Source: Planctomycetota bacterium
GTDB taxonomy: Bacteria; Planctomycetota; UBA1135
Direction: 5' to 3'
Assembly: GCA_018671175.1 (NCBI GenBank)
Contig: JABHIE010000030.1
Location: forward strand, 1 to 64,000
Length of the DNA stretch: 64,000 bases
Below the pieces are notes generated by a model that searched no databases, was not told where the DNA came from, and saw nothing but the letters and a program-made list of their open reading frames with translations. The position numbers were made by a program, and so were the translations under genes. Shown piece by piece: positions 1 through 7,599 of this stretch (its first letter is position 1; the number at the start of each line of letters is the position of its first letter).

Positions 1-90
1 CACGGAAGCCGCCCGCTTCTTTTTTTGCTCCGACGAGATTCAATCTTTGCCACTCAAGTCAAGCCCGCAAGTCGCCGATACAGAATTACC

Positions 91-426
91 ATGACCACTC
101 GTCTACAAACACTCGAACAAGCTCGCCTCTGCCACCAACAAGGTCGCTTTCATGTTGCAGCTGATCTCTTGCTTCAGATGTTCCGTATCGACCCCACCGA
201 TGCCGAAGTTGCGCGAGAACTAGGTCAAGTGCTTTACGCTGCCGGCGACCCAGATTCCGCTGAAGACTACTTGCGTCTCGCCTGGCTTGCAGACCCCAAC
301 GATTCCACGACCGTTTCTGAATTGTTACAACTCTATACAGATTTGGATCGCCCACAAGAAGCCACGGAAGTCTTACTTGCTAGTTTAGATTCTGGCCTAG
401 AGCCATCCGAACTCGCCATGCACTAA
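91..426 (+). CDS. small TPR-like protein
   Basis: About 111 residues, almost entirely helical, with TPR-like pairs (LCHQQGRFHVAADLLLQM, then LGQVLYAAGDPDSAEDYL, then a pair around DRPQEATEVLL). This suggests a protein-interaction scaffold without catalytic function. The ATG at 91 is preferred over one at 25 because the extra 22 residues are basic, not TPR-like, and run into upstream non-coding sequence. The stop lies 8 nt before the Nudix gene, so the two are probably co-transcribed. The partner is not evident. Confidence 0.7.
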   Translation: MTTRLQTLEQARLCHQQGRFHVAADLLLQMFRIDPTDAEVARELGQVLYAAGDPDSAEDYLRLAWLADPNDSTTVSELLQLYTDLDRPQEATEVLLASLDSGLEPSELAMH

Positions 427-434
427 ACTGGTGC

Positions 435-980
435 ATGCACCGTTGGGAAAAACTACGCTCAGAGTCACGCGGCGACTTCCGCATCTTCACGATTGATGAA
501 GATTTCTACCGCCACCCCGAAAAGGGTGAGCGGTCTTTTTTTGCGATTCGCACGACCGACTGGGTGAATGTCATTGCGATTACACCCAATGATGAAATTG
601 TATTTATTCATCAGTTCCGACCCGGCATTGGCGGCGTGCGGCTAGAAATCCCTGGGGGTGTTGTTGAGCCCAATGAAGACCCAATCAAAACGGTCGCCCG
701 TGAGCTTGAAGAAGAAACGGGCTATATCGGCGACTCGCCTGAACACCTTGTTACCACCGAGCCTAACCCCGCGATTCAAGCTAATCGTTGTCATAGTTAT
801 ATCATCCGCAATGCGCTCCCAAACGGCAATGTTGATATGGATTTTGACGAAATTATCGATGTCGAATTACGCCCGGCCGCCGAATTAGCTCAACTCATCG
901 AAGATGATTTATTGCCCCACGCACTACTCCAATTGCCGCTTTTGCGGTATTTGCGTTTGCGAGAAAGTGGCCGAGCTTAA
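435..980 (+). CDS. Nudix hydrolase, ADP-ribose pyrophosphatase type
   Basis: The 181-residue protein carries a complete Nudix box at residues 75-97 (GVVEPNEDPIKTVARELEEE then TGY), matching Gx5Ex7REUxEExGU. Before it, IHQFRPGIGG resembles the Q-x-R segment of the ADP-ribose/NDP-sugar pyrophosphatase subgroup. Such enzymes split nucleoside diphosphates linked to another moiety with Mg2+ in the cytoplasm. Length is normal for the family. The substrate is inferred from subgroup resemblance only; another NDP-sugar is possible. Confidence 0.88.
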   Translation: MHRWEKLRSESRGDFRIFTIDEDFYRHPEKGERSFFAIRTTDWVNVIAITPNDEIVFIHQFRPGIGGVRLEIPGGVVEPNEDPIKTVARELEEETGYIGDSPEHLVTTEPNPAIQANRCHSYIIRNALPNGNVDMDFDEIIDVELRPAAELAQLIEDDLLPHALLQLPLLRYLRLRESGRA

Positions 981-1002
981 GTAAAGGGCTTTGCCGATAG
1001 GC

Positions 1003-1725
1003 TTAATCGCTCTTACTTTGTTTTTGTGATTTGTCTGCATATTCTTCATCATCATCGATTGGAATATTTTCACGCGAAACGATCTGCACACCATCGACAT
1101 CAAGAAGCAAAGCGGCGGGGTCAATTCGAGCAGCGGCAGATGTCGCGCGCACCGTTACCTTCATGCGCCACTCGTCGGCGCTGTAGTGCTTAACTTTTAG
1201 TTTCTCAACACTTTGCCCATGCTTGCTTAACGCTTTCGTTAAGTCGTCGACCAACCCTGCGCGAGGGTTAGCGTGAAGGTAAAGCACCTGCTTCGAATGC
1301 GAACGCAACAACACGCGCTCAATCGGAGGCAAAATATATTGCACAACCAATATCACACTCGTTGCCATCATGGCTTCCAGGGAATAACCGGCACCGACGC
1401 ATAAACCAATTGCGGTAACGCCCCACATCATTGCGGCGGTCGTTAAGCCTCGCACTGTCAAACCAGTGCGCATAATCACACCCGCGCCTAAAAAACCCAT
1501 GCCGCTAATGACTTGAGCCGCGATGCGACCGGGGTCAGTGTAATCTGCTCCGCCGCTAATCTTGATCGACAAAATCATAATCAGCGCTGACGACATCGAA
1601 ATAATAATCAGCGTGCGAAAACCCGCGGGGTGCCCACGAGCTTCACGCTCAAGGCCAACCAATGCACCAAGCCCGGCCGCGATGCCAAGGCGCGATGCAA
1701 TTTCAAGATACGGCAGGAACAACAT
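1003..1725 (-). CDS. mgtC: MgtC/SapB family membrane protein
   Basis: Five or so hydrophobic segments at the N-terminus with the family signatures GALVGLEREARGHPAGFRT and AAQVISGMGFLGAGVIM, followed by a soluble C-terminal domain of about 85 residues with an ACT-like pattern. MgtC-family proteins sit in the inner membrane and are tied to growth at low Mg2+ and to control of P-type or F-type ATPases. The ATG at 1725 starts right before the first segment; a GTG at 1740 would add five residues. It is divergent from the small zinc-ribbon gene, with a gap of under 20 bp. Confidence 0.88.
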   Translation of the reverse strand: MLFLPYLEIASRLGIAAGLGALVGLEREARGHPAGFRTLIIISMSSALIMILSIKISGGADYTDPGRIAAQVISGMGFLGAGVIMRTGLTVRGLTTAAMMWGVTAIGLCVGAGYSLEAMMATSVILVVQYILPPIERVLLRSHSKQVLYLHANPRAGLVDDLTKALSKHGQSVEKLKVKHYSADEWRMKVTVRATSAAARIDPAALLLDVDGVQIVSRENIPIDDDEEYADKSQKQSKSD

Positions 1726-1743
1726 GCGTAAACTATACACCTA

Positions 1744-2028
1744 ATGAGTGCCTCCTCGTCTGTGGAATGTCGCCATTGTGGTTACGCAATGAGCACTTAC
1801 TCCGAACTCCTCGAAAGCCTTGAGAGCAACGGCCGCTGCTTGCTTTGCGGTGGTGATGTCGAGCTGGCTGCCCTTAAACTCGCAGTTGACACTTACCCCG
1901 ACTCCAAGCTGCTTGACGAAGGTGCCGAGAAAGCAGAATCTGAGGCTGATTTCACCAACGAAGACGACATTCTCGATGGCACTTCTGATTTCGGCGATCA
2001 GGGCGAAGAAGACGAAGATGTCCTCTAA
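1744..2028 (+). CDS. small CxxC zinc-ribbon-like protein with acidic tail
   Basis: 94 residues. Two knuckles, CRHC near residue 9 and CLLC near residue 33, suggest one bound zinc. The second half is strongly acidic (ending DQGEEDEDVL) and probably disordered. The family is not recognised. It starts with ATG right beside the mgtC start on the other strand, so the two share a short divergent promoter region. It could be a nucleic-acid or protein adaptor, but that is only suggested by the zinc ribbon. Confidence 0.6.
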   Translation: MSASSSVECRHCGYAMSTYSELLESLESNGRCLLCGGDVELAALKLAVDTYPDSKLLDEGAEKAESEADFTNEDDILDGTSDFGDQGEEDEDVL

Positions 2029-2143
2029 CTGAGGCGGCATTCCCCGCCTTGAGCTCAAAACTGCCGAATCGGCAGTCGACGCCCTTTGATTCGGCTCAAA
2101 AACAGCCCTTTTTGTGGCACAACCCTTGCTCATGGGTAGCGTC

Positions 2144-2512
2144 ATGTCTTACCGCATCCTCGTTGCCGACGACCAAGCCGATTGCCGAGACGCCATTCAA
2201 GCGTTACTCGACCGTCAGGGTTGGGCCACGACAACGGTTTGTGACGGCGCTTCGGCGCTTGAGCGCTTGCTCGACGAGACTTTTGACCTTTCCCTTCTTG
2301 ATGTCCACATGCCCAGTTTGACCGGGCTTGAGGTTTTAGCGCAGCTGCGATCTTTTAATCGCATTGTGCCGAGCATCATCATGACGGGCAATCCTTCCGC
2401 CAGCATTGAAACCGAAGCGCTCGATTTGGGCGCTATCACGATGCTGCACAAACCGGTCTCTGCAGACATTCTCCGCATTACCATCGACCGTTTCTTTTCC
2501 CAGCGGGGTTAG
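2144..2512 (+). CDS. single-domain response regulator (CheY-like receiver)
   Basis: 122 residues forming only a receiver domain. The acidic pair is in LVADDQADCR, the phospho-acceptor Asp in LLDVHMPSLTGLEVL, the switch Thr/Ser in IIMTGNP, and the conserved Lys in MLHKPV. There is no output domain, so it acts by protein contact or phosphotransfer. No histidine kinase is encoded nearby. The ATG at 2144 starts the domain directly; an upstream GTG at 2114 is in frame but adds non-conserved residues. It lies 57 bp upstream of groES. Confidence 0.85.
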   Translation: MSYRILVADDQADCRDAIQALLDRQGWATTTVCDGASALERLLDETFDLSLLDVHMPSLTGLEVLAQLRSFNRIVPSIIMTGNPSASIETEALDLGAITMLHKPVSADILRITIDRFFSQRG

Positions 2513-2569
2513 CCCGCAACCCAAGCGGATCAATCCGCAACAAGTCGGCCAAGCGCCGCATTTAAAACC

Positions 2570-2869
2570 ATGGCTAAAAAAGTCGCAATCCGCCCTCTCG
2601 GTGACAAGGTGCTCGTCCAGCGCCTCGAAGCCGCTGCCGTTTCCGCCGGTGGCATCGTCCTCCCTGACTCTGCAAAAGAAAAGCCAGCCGAAGGCACCAT
2701 CATCGCGATGGGCGACGGCCGCTTGCTTGACGATGGCACTCGTTCAGCGTTTGCTGTCTCTAAGGGCGACACGGTTCTTTTCACTTCTTACGCAGGCACC
2801 GAAGTTAAATGGTCTGGCGAAGAATTCCTAATCATGTCCGAGGATGACATCCTTGGCATCGTCGGCTAA
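2570..2869 (+). CDS. groES: GroES co-chaperonin
   Basis: 99 residues, full length for GroES, with the signature RPLGDKVLVQRLE, the mobile loop around SAGGIVLPDSAKEKPAEGTI and the C-terminal EFLIMSEDDILGIVG. It forms the heptameric lid of the GroEL folding chamber in the cytoplasm. The stop is 12 nt before groEL, so they form the usual bicistronic operon. No CIRCE inverted repeat is visible in the 58 bp upstream, so HrcA control is not supported here. Confidence 0.98.
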   Translation: MAKKVAIRPLGDKVLVQRLEAAAVSAGGIVLPDSAKEKPAEGTIIAMGDGRLLDDGTRSAFAVSKGDTVLFTSYAGTEVKWSGEEFLIMSEDDILGIVG

Positions 2870-2881
2870 GGGGTTTTTATC

Positions 2882-4555
2882 ATGGCTGTAAAACAAATTG
2901 CATTCGATCAAGAGGCACGCGAGCACATCCGTAATGGTGTCAAAAAGCTTGCCGCAGCGGTCAAAGTTACTCTCGGCCCACGCGGTCGCAATGTCATCAT
3001 CGAGAAAAGTTTCGGCACGCCCGTTGTCACCAAAGATGGTGTAACCGTCGCCCGCGAAGTCGAGCTCGAAAATCGCTGGGAAAACATTGGCGCGCAACTT
3101 GTTCGCCAGGTCTCTGCCAAAACAAGTGATGTCGCTGGCGATGGCACGACCTCCGCTACTGTTCTCGCCGAAGCTATCTTCGAAGAAGGCCTACGCAATG
3201 TCACGGCTGGCGCAAACCCTGTCATGCTCAAGCGCGGCATCGAGGCGGGCGTTTCTGCAGTGATTGATTTCTTGCACAAAAAGAGCATCGCCGTCAAAAG
3301 CGTAAAAGAAATCGAGCAAGTCGGCACAATTGCGTCAAACAACGACCCTGAGATTGGCTCTAAGTTAGCCGAGGCTTTTGAGCGCGTTGGCAAAGACGGC
3401 GTCATCACGGTTGAAGAGGGCAAGTCGCTCGACACCGAAATCACTTGGGTTGAAGGCATGCAATTTGACAAGGGCTACCTGTCACCGCACTTCGCTACCA
3501 ACACCGAGTCCATGGAAGCTGTCTTGGAAGACGCCTATGTCATGATTTTCGAGAAGAAAATCTCAAGCATTCGCGACATGCTTCCTTTACTTGAAGAGGT
3601 TGCCAAAAGCGGCAAGCCTCTTTTGATTGTTGCCGAAGACATCGAGGGCGAGGCTCTCGCAACTTTGGTGCTCAACAAGTTGCGTGGCATCTTTAAGTGT
3701 TGCGCCGTCAAGGCTCCTGGTTTTGGCGATCGTCGCAAAGCCATGATGGACGACATCGCTGCCATTACTGGTGGCACATCACTCATGGAAGACATGGGCT
3801 ACAAGCTCGATAACGCAACCATCGAGCATCTTGGTACCGCCAAGCGCATCGTTGTCGGCAAAGACGAGACAACGATCGTCGAAGGTGGTGGTGATGCTGC
3901 AGCAATCAAAGCTCGCAGCGAGCAAATCAAAGCTGAGGTTGAGCGCACGACTTCCGACTACGACCGCGAAAAGCTCATCGAGCGTTTGGCCAAGTTGTCG
4001 GGTGGCGTTGCTGTCCTTAACATTGGTGCTGCGACTGAAGCCGAGATGAAAGAGAAAAAAGCCCGTGTCGAAGACGCGTTGCACTCAGTACGCGCAGCTT
4101 CCGAAGAGGGCGTTCTCCCTGGCGGCGGCACGGCTTTGGTGCGTGCGCAAAAAGCGATTGATGCTCTTGACCTAACCGGCGACATGCTGGCTGGCGCAGA
4201 GATTGTCAAACGCGCTCTTGAAGCACCAATGCGCCAAATCGCAACCAACGCAGGCGTTGACGGCTCGATTGTTGTTGATTCTGTGCGCCGCGAAAAAGCC
4301 TTTGCTAAAGGCTACAACGCTGCGACAAACGAGTACATGGATTTAGTAAAAGCTGGCGTCATCGACCCGACTAAGGTTGTGCGCACGGCTCTGCAAAATG
4401 CTGCTTCTGTTTCGACTCTACTCCTCACAACTGAGGCTGTGGTTTCCGAAATCCCTGAGCCTGCTCCACCAATGCCTGGTGGTGGCGACCCAATGGGTGG
4501 CATGGGCGGAATGGGCGGCGGCATGCCCGGTATGGGCGGCATGGGCGGCTTCTAG
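2882..4555 (+). CDS. groEL: GroEL chaperonin
   Basis: 557 residues. The nucleotide-binding segment with [15 protein letters not shown], the apical domain, the family signature [19 protein letters not shown], and [12 protein letters not shown] are all present. The C-terminus is a GGM-rich tail ([21 protein letters not shown]), typical of chaperonins that face the folding cavity. It assembles as a double-ring ATPase with GroES. A strong hairpin terminator follows the stop. Confidence 0.99.
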   Translation: MAVKQIAFDQEAREHIRNGVKKLAAAVKVTLGPRGRNVIIEKSFGTPVVTKDGVTVAREVELENRWENIGAQLVRQVSAKTSDVAGDGTTSATVLAEAIFEEGLRNVTAGANPVMLKRGIEAGVSAVIDFLHKKSIAVKSVKEIEQVGTIASNNDPEIGSKLAEAFERVGKDGVITVEEGKSLDTEITWVEGMQFDKGYLSPHFATNTESMEAVLEDAYVMIFEKKISSIRDMLPLLEEVAKSGKPLLIVAEDIEGEALATLVLNKLRGIFKCCAVKAPGFGDRRKAMMDDIAAITGGTSLMEDMGYKLDNATIEHLGTAKRIVVGKDETTIVEGGGDAAAIKARSEQIKAEVERTTSDYDREKLIERLAKLSGGVAVLNIGAATEAEMKEKKARVEDALHSVRAASEEGVLPGGGTALVRAQKAIDALDLTGDMLAGAEIVKRALEAPMRQIATNAGVDGSIVVDSVRREKAFAKGYNAATNEYMDLVKAGVIDPTKVVRTALQNAASVSTLLLTTEAVVSEIPEPAPPMPGGGDPMGGMGGMGGGMPGMGGMGGF

Positions 4556-4591
4556 AGCTTGCCCTCAATCGCGCTTTGTTGCGCACAACGC

Positions 4592-4624
4592 AAAGGCGGC
4601 ACTCAATTGAGTGCCGCCTTTCTT
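4592..4624. terminator. intrinsic terminator between groEL and the methyltransferase gene
   Basis: A perfect 15-bp inverted repeat, AAAGGCGGCACTCAA/TTGAGTGCCGCCTTT, spans 4592-4621 and is followed by TCTT. It sits between two convergent genes (groEL ending at 4555, methyltransferase ending at 4638). The A and T flanks let it work in both directions. Confidence 0.9.
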
Positions 4625-4637
4625 ACTTCAGCCACGC

Positions 4638-5387
4638 CTAAGAGCGCGGCTTGCGTTTTTTCTTTTTGCGCTTTGGCTTTTGCGCGGTTGCTGTATCAAC
4701 TACCTCAATTGGCTTGCGCGCAATAATCAAATGCTGAAAACCGCGTAGAAAGAAATTTTGCTCTTCGGCGGCTTTGTGATAATTACCCTTCTTCAAATCT
4801 TTATTGCCGCGCACGACAACGACATGATCTACGATTTCGACAATCTGCGACAGCATGAAAATAAACTGTGAGCCAATCGGGACAAATGTGCCCTTCTTCA
4901 AAACATCTGCGGCATAAACGGCCATGTGCCCACCGGGTTTGACCACCCGCCACATCTCTTCAAAAATTTGCCCCATTGCCTCAAAGTAAGCGTCTTCGCG
5001 GGCGTCTAATTCACCGACGCATTCTTTACGCTCGGAGTAGCGCAAGTTACGCCCATAAGGTGGGTCGATAAAAGCAAAATCAACTGAGTCGTCTTCGAGC
5101 GGCAAATGCCGTGCATCGCCCTCGACCACATCGCGGTGATGCGGTTGCAAATCAAAACCAAGCCCCTCGCGATTAAGGTCGGTGCATACATCAAGCGTTG
5201 TGCCTGAGCCGCACATTGGGTCGACAACAGTGCCGCCAATATCTGTGTAGCGCTCAAGCAAATTCCAAATCACCCACGATGGCGTAGCGCCGCGGTAGCT
5301 GGAACTGCCCTGCTCACCTTTGCCGTAATGTTGCGAAGGGTATTGCCAAAGAGTCGTCGTTTGAAGGCTGAGTTTAGGTTTAGGCAC
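4638..5387 (-). CDS. orphan DNA methyltransferase (N4-cytosine/N6-adenine class)
   Basis: 249 residues with the SAM-binding motif I VDPMCGSGTTLDV at about 56-64 and the catalytic motif DPPY at 108-111. A second SAM-pocket block (GLGFDLQPHHRDVVEGDARH) lies between them. It probably methylates exocyclic amino groups of DNA bases, although RNA-modifying relatives share the motifs. The basic C-terminal tail (KPKRKKKKRKPRS) may bind nucleic acid. No restriction nuclease or specificity subunit is adjacent, so it is a solitary enzyme, perhaps regulatory. Confidence 0.8.
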   Translation of the reverse strand: MPKPKLSLQTTTLWQYPSQHYGKGEQGSSSYRGATPSWVIWNLLERYTDIGGTVVDPMCGSGTTLDVCTDLNREGLGFDLQPHHRDVVEGDARHLPLEDDSVDFAFIDPPYGRNLRYSERKECVGELDAREDAYFEAMGQIFEEMWRVVKPGGHMAVYAADVLKKGTFVPIGSQFIFMLSQIVEIVDHVVVVRGNKDLKKGNYHKAAEEQNFFLRGFQHLIIARKPIEVVDTATAQKPKRKKKKRKPRS

Positions 5388-5440
5388 GGGCAGATTTTAC
5401 TCGTGCCCGCACCCAAATCATCTCATGCACTGAGAAGTCG

Positions 5441-6343
5441 TTAACTCACGACCAACTTGGTCTTCACGCTGCCAATCACGCGGCTCGTGTAATCATCGAG
5501 GTACTCAACCATTGGGCGGAAAGTACCGGCCGTGTTTGGCGTAAACAGGATGTCGTAACGCTCACCGGGGCCAAGTTCCCAGCTGGTTGCCTGAATCGGT
5601 GTCGGCATCGGGCGACCATCAGTTGCGACAACTTCAAAAGGCAAGCCGTTAAGACTGACGCGAGCCCATTGATAACTAGACTGAACCAAGCGCAAATACA
5701 CCTTTTGGCCACGCTGCACAGCAATGGCAGTCATTGCATCAGCCGATGCTGCCGCCGTTTCGCCGCCATTGATGACAAAGCCATCTGGGTTGAAGCGCGC
5801 AGTTTCAGGGCCGGACGCGATTAAGTTGTCATTCCAATTTGTATCGGTGGTCGCCAAGTTCCAGAGGACTTCCTCATCGAAAGTTGGGCCGCCGTCCCAG
5901 GCGCGATCGGTTGAGCCGTCGGCTGGACGCACAATGATGGTGCCAAACATGCCCTTGGCATAATGCAAGACCGTGTCGACATGACAGTGGTAATGGTAAG
6001 TACCCGCGTGAGGCGCGCGGAAGACATACTTGTAAGAGCCAAAACCCGGCACTTCAAATGAAGTGGCCGGCACGCCATCATTGGCCTGATCTACATCTAA
6101 ACCATGCAAGTGAATGGTGTGCGGCATGCCGCTGCGATTGTAGAAATCGATGCTGCACATTTCGCCTTCGCGGAACTCAAGATGTGAGCCAAGCGAAGTG
6201 CGGTCGCCACCAAAGCCCTCGCCACCATGCTCTGGGTCAATGAAGCACCAAGCGAAATGATTACTGCCGCCAATCTCAATCGAACCCATCATGCGGGATT
6301 CAAGTTTCCAATCAGCCTGAACTATATTTCCGAGACCAGCCAT
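5441..6343 (-). CDS. multicopper oxidase, C-terminal half (two cupredoxin domains)
   Basis: 300 residues with two cupredoxin domains. The first keeps copper ligands: TIHLHGLDVD, and YHYHCHVDTVLHYAKGMFG, which holds the type-1 Cys and flanking His residues. The second lacks His ligands and looks structural. It has no signal peptide of its own. Its ATG is preceded by ATC and, before that, the TAA of the upstream half gene in the same frame (TAA-ATC-ATG), with no clear ribosome-binding site. It may be a natural second subunit made by reinitiation, or half of a broken single gene. Confidence 0.8.
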   Translation of the reverse strand: MAGLGNIVQADWKLESRMMGSIEIGGSNHFAWCFIDPEHGGEGFGGDRTSLGSHLEFREGEMCSIDFYNRSGMPHTIHLHGLDVDQANDGVPATSFEVPGFGSYKYVFRAPHAGTYHYHCHVDTVLHYAKGMFGTIIVRPADGSTDRAWDGGPTFDEEVLWNLATTDTNWNDNLIASGPETARFNPDGFVINGGETAAASADAMTAIAVQRGQKVYLRLVQSSYQWARVSLNGLPFEVVATDGRPMPTPIQATSWELGPGERYDILFTPNTAGTFRPMVEYLDDYTSRVIGSVKTKLVVS

Positions 6344-6346
6344 GAT

Positions 6347-7321
6347 TTAACTCGCAACAATGAGGGTGAGCTGACCATACGGGTAAAGACCATTTGCAGT
6401 CACCGCTGTCAGAGAGTGTGGGTGAAGCGGATAGGACCCCGCTTGCAAAACATTAAGAATGATGTCAACCGTTGAGCCGCCAGCGACTTCAAAAGTATCT
6501 TTCGCTGGCATCGCCGTAACCGGGACATTATTCCGCGCAACAATCTGCGCGTGGTAGCCATGGAAGTGAATGCTTTGGCGCATATGCCCAGAATTAGACA
6601 TGCGCAACAAAACGCGTTCGCCGACATTGCAGGCGACAACTGAATCAGGGTCAGCCGCGATATCGGGATAGGAGTAACCATTCAGCGTAAAGTAATTTGG
6701 CTGATACTCGGAGAGATTAGGCATCTGCAAATTCGCGGCAGCGACATTCCAGCGACTATCGGAATCTTGATAGTGCAGGGTGTACTCGCGATCAAACGCG
6801 GGGCCGCCATTCCACAACTCATTCAAGCCATTACTCGGCCGCGAAACCATCGTGCCTGCCAAGCCACATGGGCCGGAAACGACTCGATAACTCTCTTGGC
6901 TAAGCTGATAGCTTCCTGCAGGTGGCATCGTAAACATAACCCAACCTGTCTGCCCTGCAGGGACAACAGGCGCGACAACCACACCAGGGATGGAGGGCTG
7001 AAGTGGAACTCGACTCGAGTTCTTAAGGCCAAGTACAACCGTCTCGCCCTCAGTCGCCTCGAAGTACGGCAGCTTGCCGCGCTTGGCGGAGCCTTGATAG
7101 GGCTGGAAGCGATAAAAGTGCACGGTCGAACCATCGCCAAAAGACTCGTCGGTTTCGACGGCCTCAATGGCCCAAAGGGTATACGCACCAGCGGGTTGCG
7201 CGGCAAATGCTCGCGGTAAAAGTGAGGTTCCTGAAGCTACAATTCCTGCTGTACACGCGAGTTTGCCCAAAAACGCTCGGCGGCTGGAGATGGCTCCAGC
7301 ATTGGGGGGTATGGTGGTCAT
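6347..7321 (-). CDS. multicopper oxidase, N-terminal half with Tat signal
   Basis: 324 residues. The N-terminus has a twin-arginine signal (SSRRAFLGKLACTAG followed by a hydrophobic stretch and AFAA), so the product is exported folded to the periplasm. Two cupredoxin domains follow. The first has lost its His pairs, while the second keeps SIHFHGYHAQ and YPLHPHSLTAV, ligands typical of a trinuclear copper site. Together with the next gene this gives four domains with copper ligands in domains 2 and 3. The two frames are continuous apart from one TAA. The oxidised substrate (metal ion or phenolic) is unknown. Confidence 0.8.
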   Translation of the reverse strand: MTTIPPNAGAISSRRAFLGKLACTAGIVASGTSLLPRAFAAQPAGAYTLWAIEAVETDESFGDGSTVHFYRFQPYQGSAKRGKLPYFEATEGETVVLGLKNSSRVPLQPSIPGVVVAPVVPAGQTGWVMFTMPPAGSYQLSQESYRVVSGPCGLAGTMVSRPSNGLNELWNGGPAFDREYTLHYQDSDSRWNVAAANLQMPNLSEYQPNYFTLNGYSYPDIAADPDSVVACNVGERVLLRMSNSGHMRQSIHFHGYHAQIVARNNVPVTAMPAKDTFEVAGGSTVDIILNVLQAGSYPLHPHSLTAVTANGLYPYGQLTLIVAS

Positions 7322-7443
7322 GTATAGACCTACCCCTTTTTCTTTTTGTGGTTCTCCTAAACATTAGTTATATATGAAGGCAACTCTAGGTAGACGCTAA
7401 AAAGCAAAAACAGACCGCACTCGAAAGTACGGTCTGTGAGTTT

Positions 7444-7532
7444 TGGTGCCGGGAACAGGGGTCGAACCTGCACTGAGTATTATCCCAACTTGGCCCTCAA
7501 CCTTGCGCGTCTGCCAATTCCGCCATCCCGGC
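7444..7532 (-). tRNA. tRNA-Leu (GAG anticodon), anticodon stem mismatched
   Basis: On the minus strand the RNA starts GCCGGGATGGCGGAATTGGC and ends CCCGGCACCA, with CCA encoded. There is a long variable arm (TGGG/CTCA stem), as in class II tRNAs, and a T-arm containing TTCGACC. The anticodon loop TTGAGGG gives GAG, reading CUC/CUU. The anticodon stem reads CAAGG/CCAAG, with two A.A oppositions where CTTGG/CCAAG would pair fully. The other arms pair well. Confidence 0.9.
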
Positions 7533-7599
7533 TGGGTTAGGGGCGAATATTCTAGCCGAGCCTAGCCAAGCGTCAATGACAAACCATACTGGCGGGGGC

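Noticed and set aside
1741..2145. 134-residue minus-strand frame opposite the zinc-ribbon gene
   Set aside because: It is the antisense of a better supported gene with paired CxxC motifs and shows no motif of its own.
2512..2570. CIRCE operator before groES
   Set aside because: No TTAGCACTC-N9-GAGTGCTAA-like repeat is visible in the short upstream gap.
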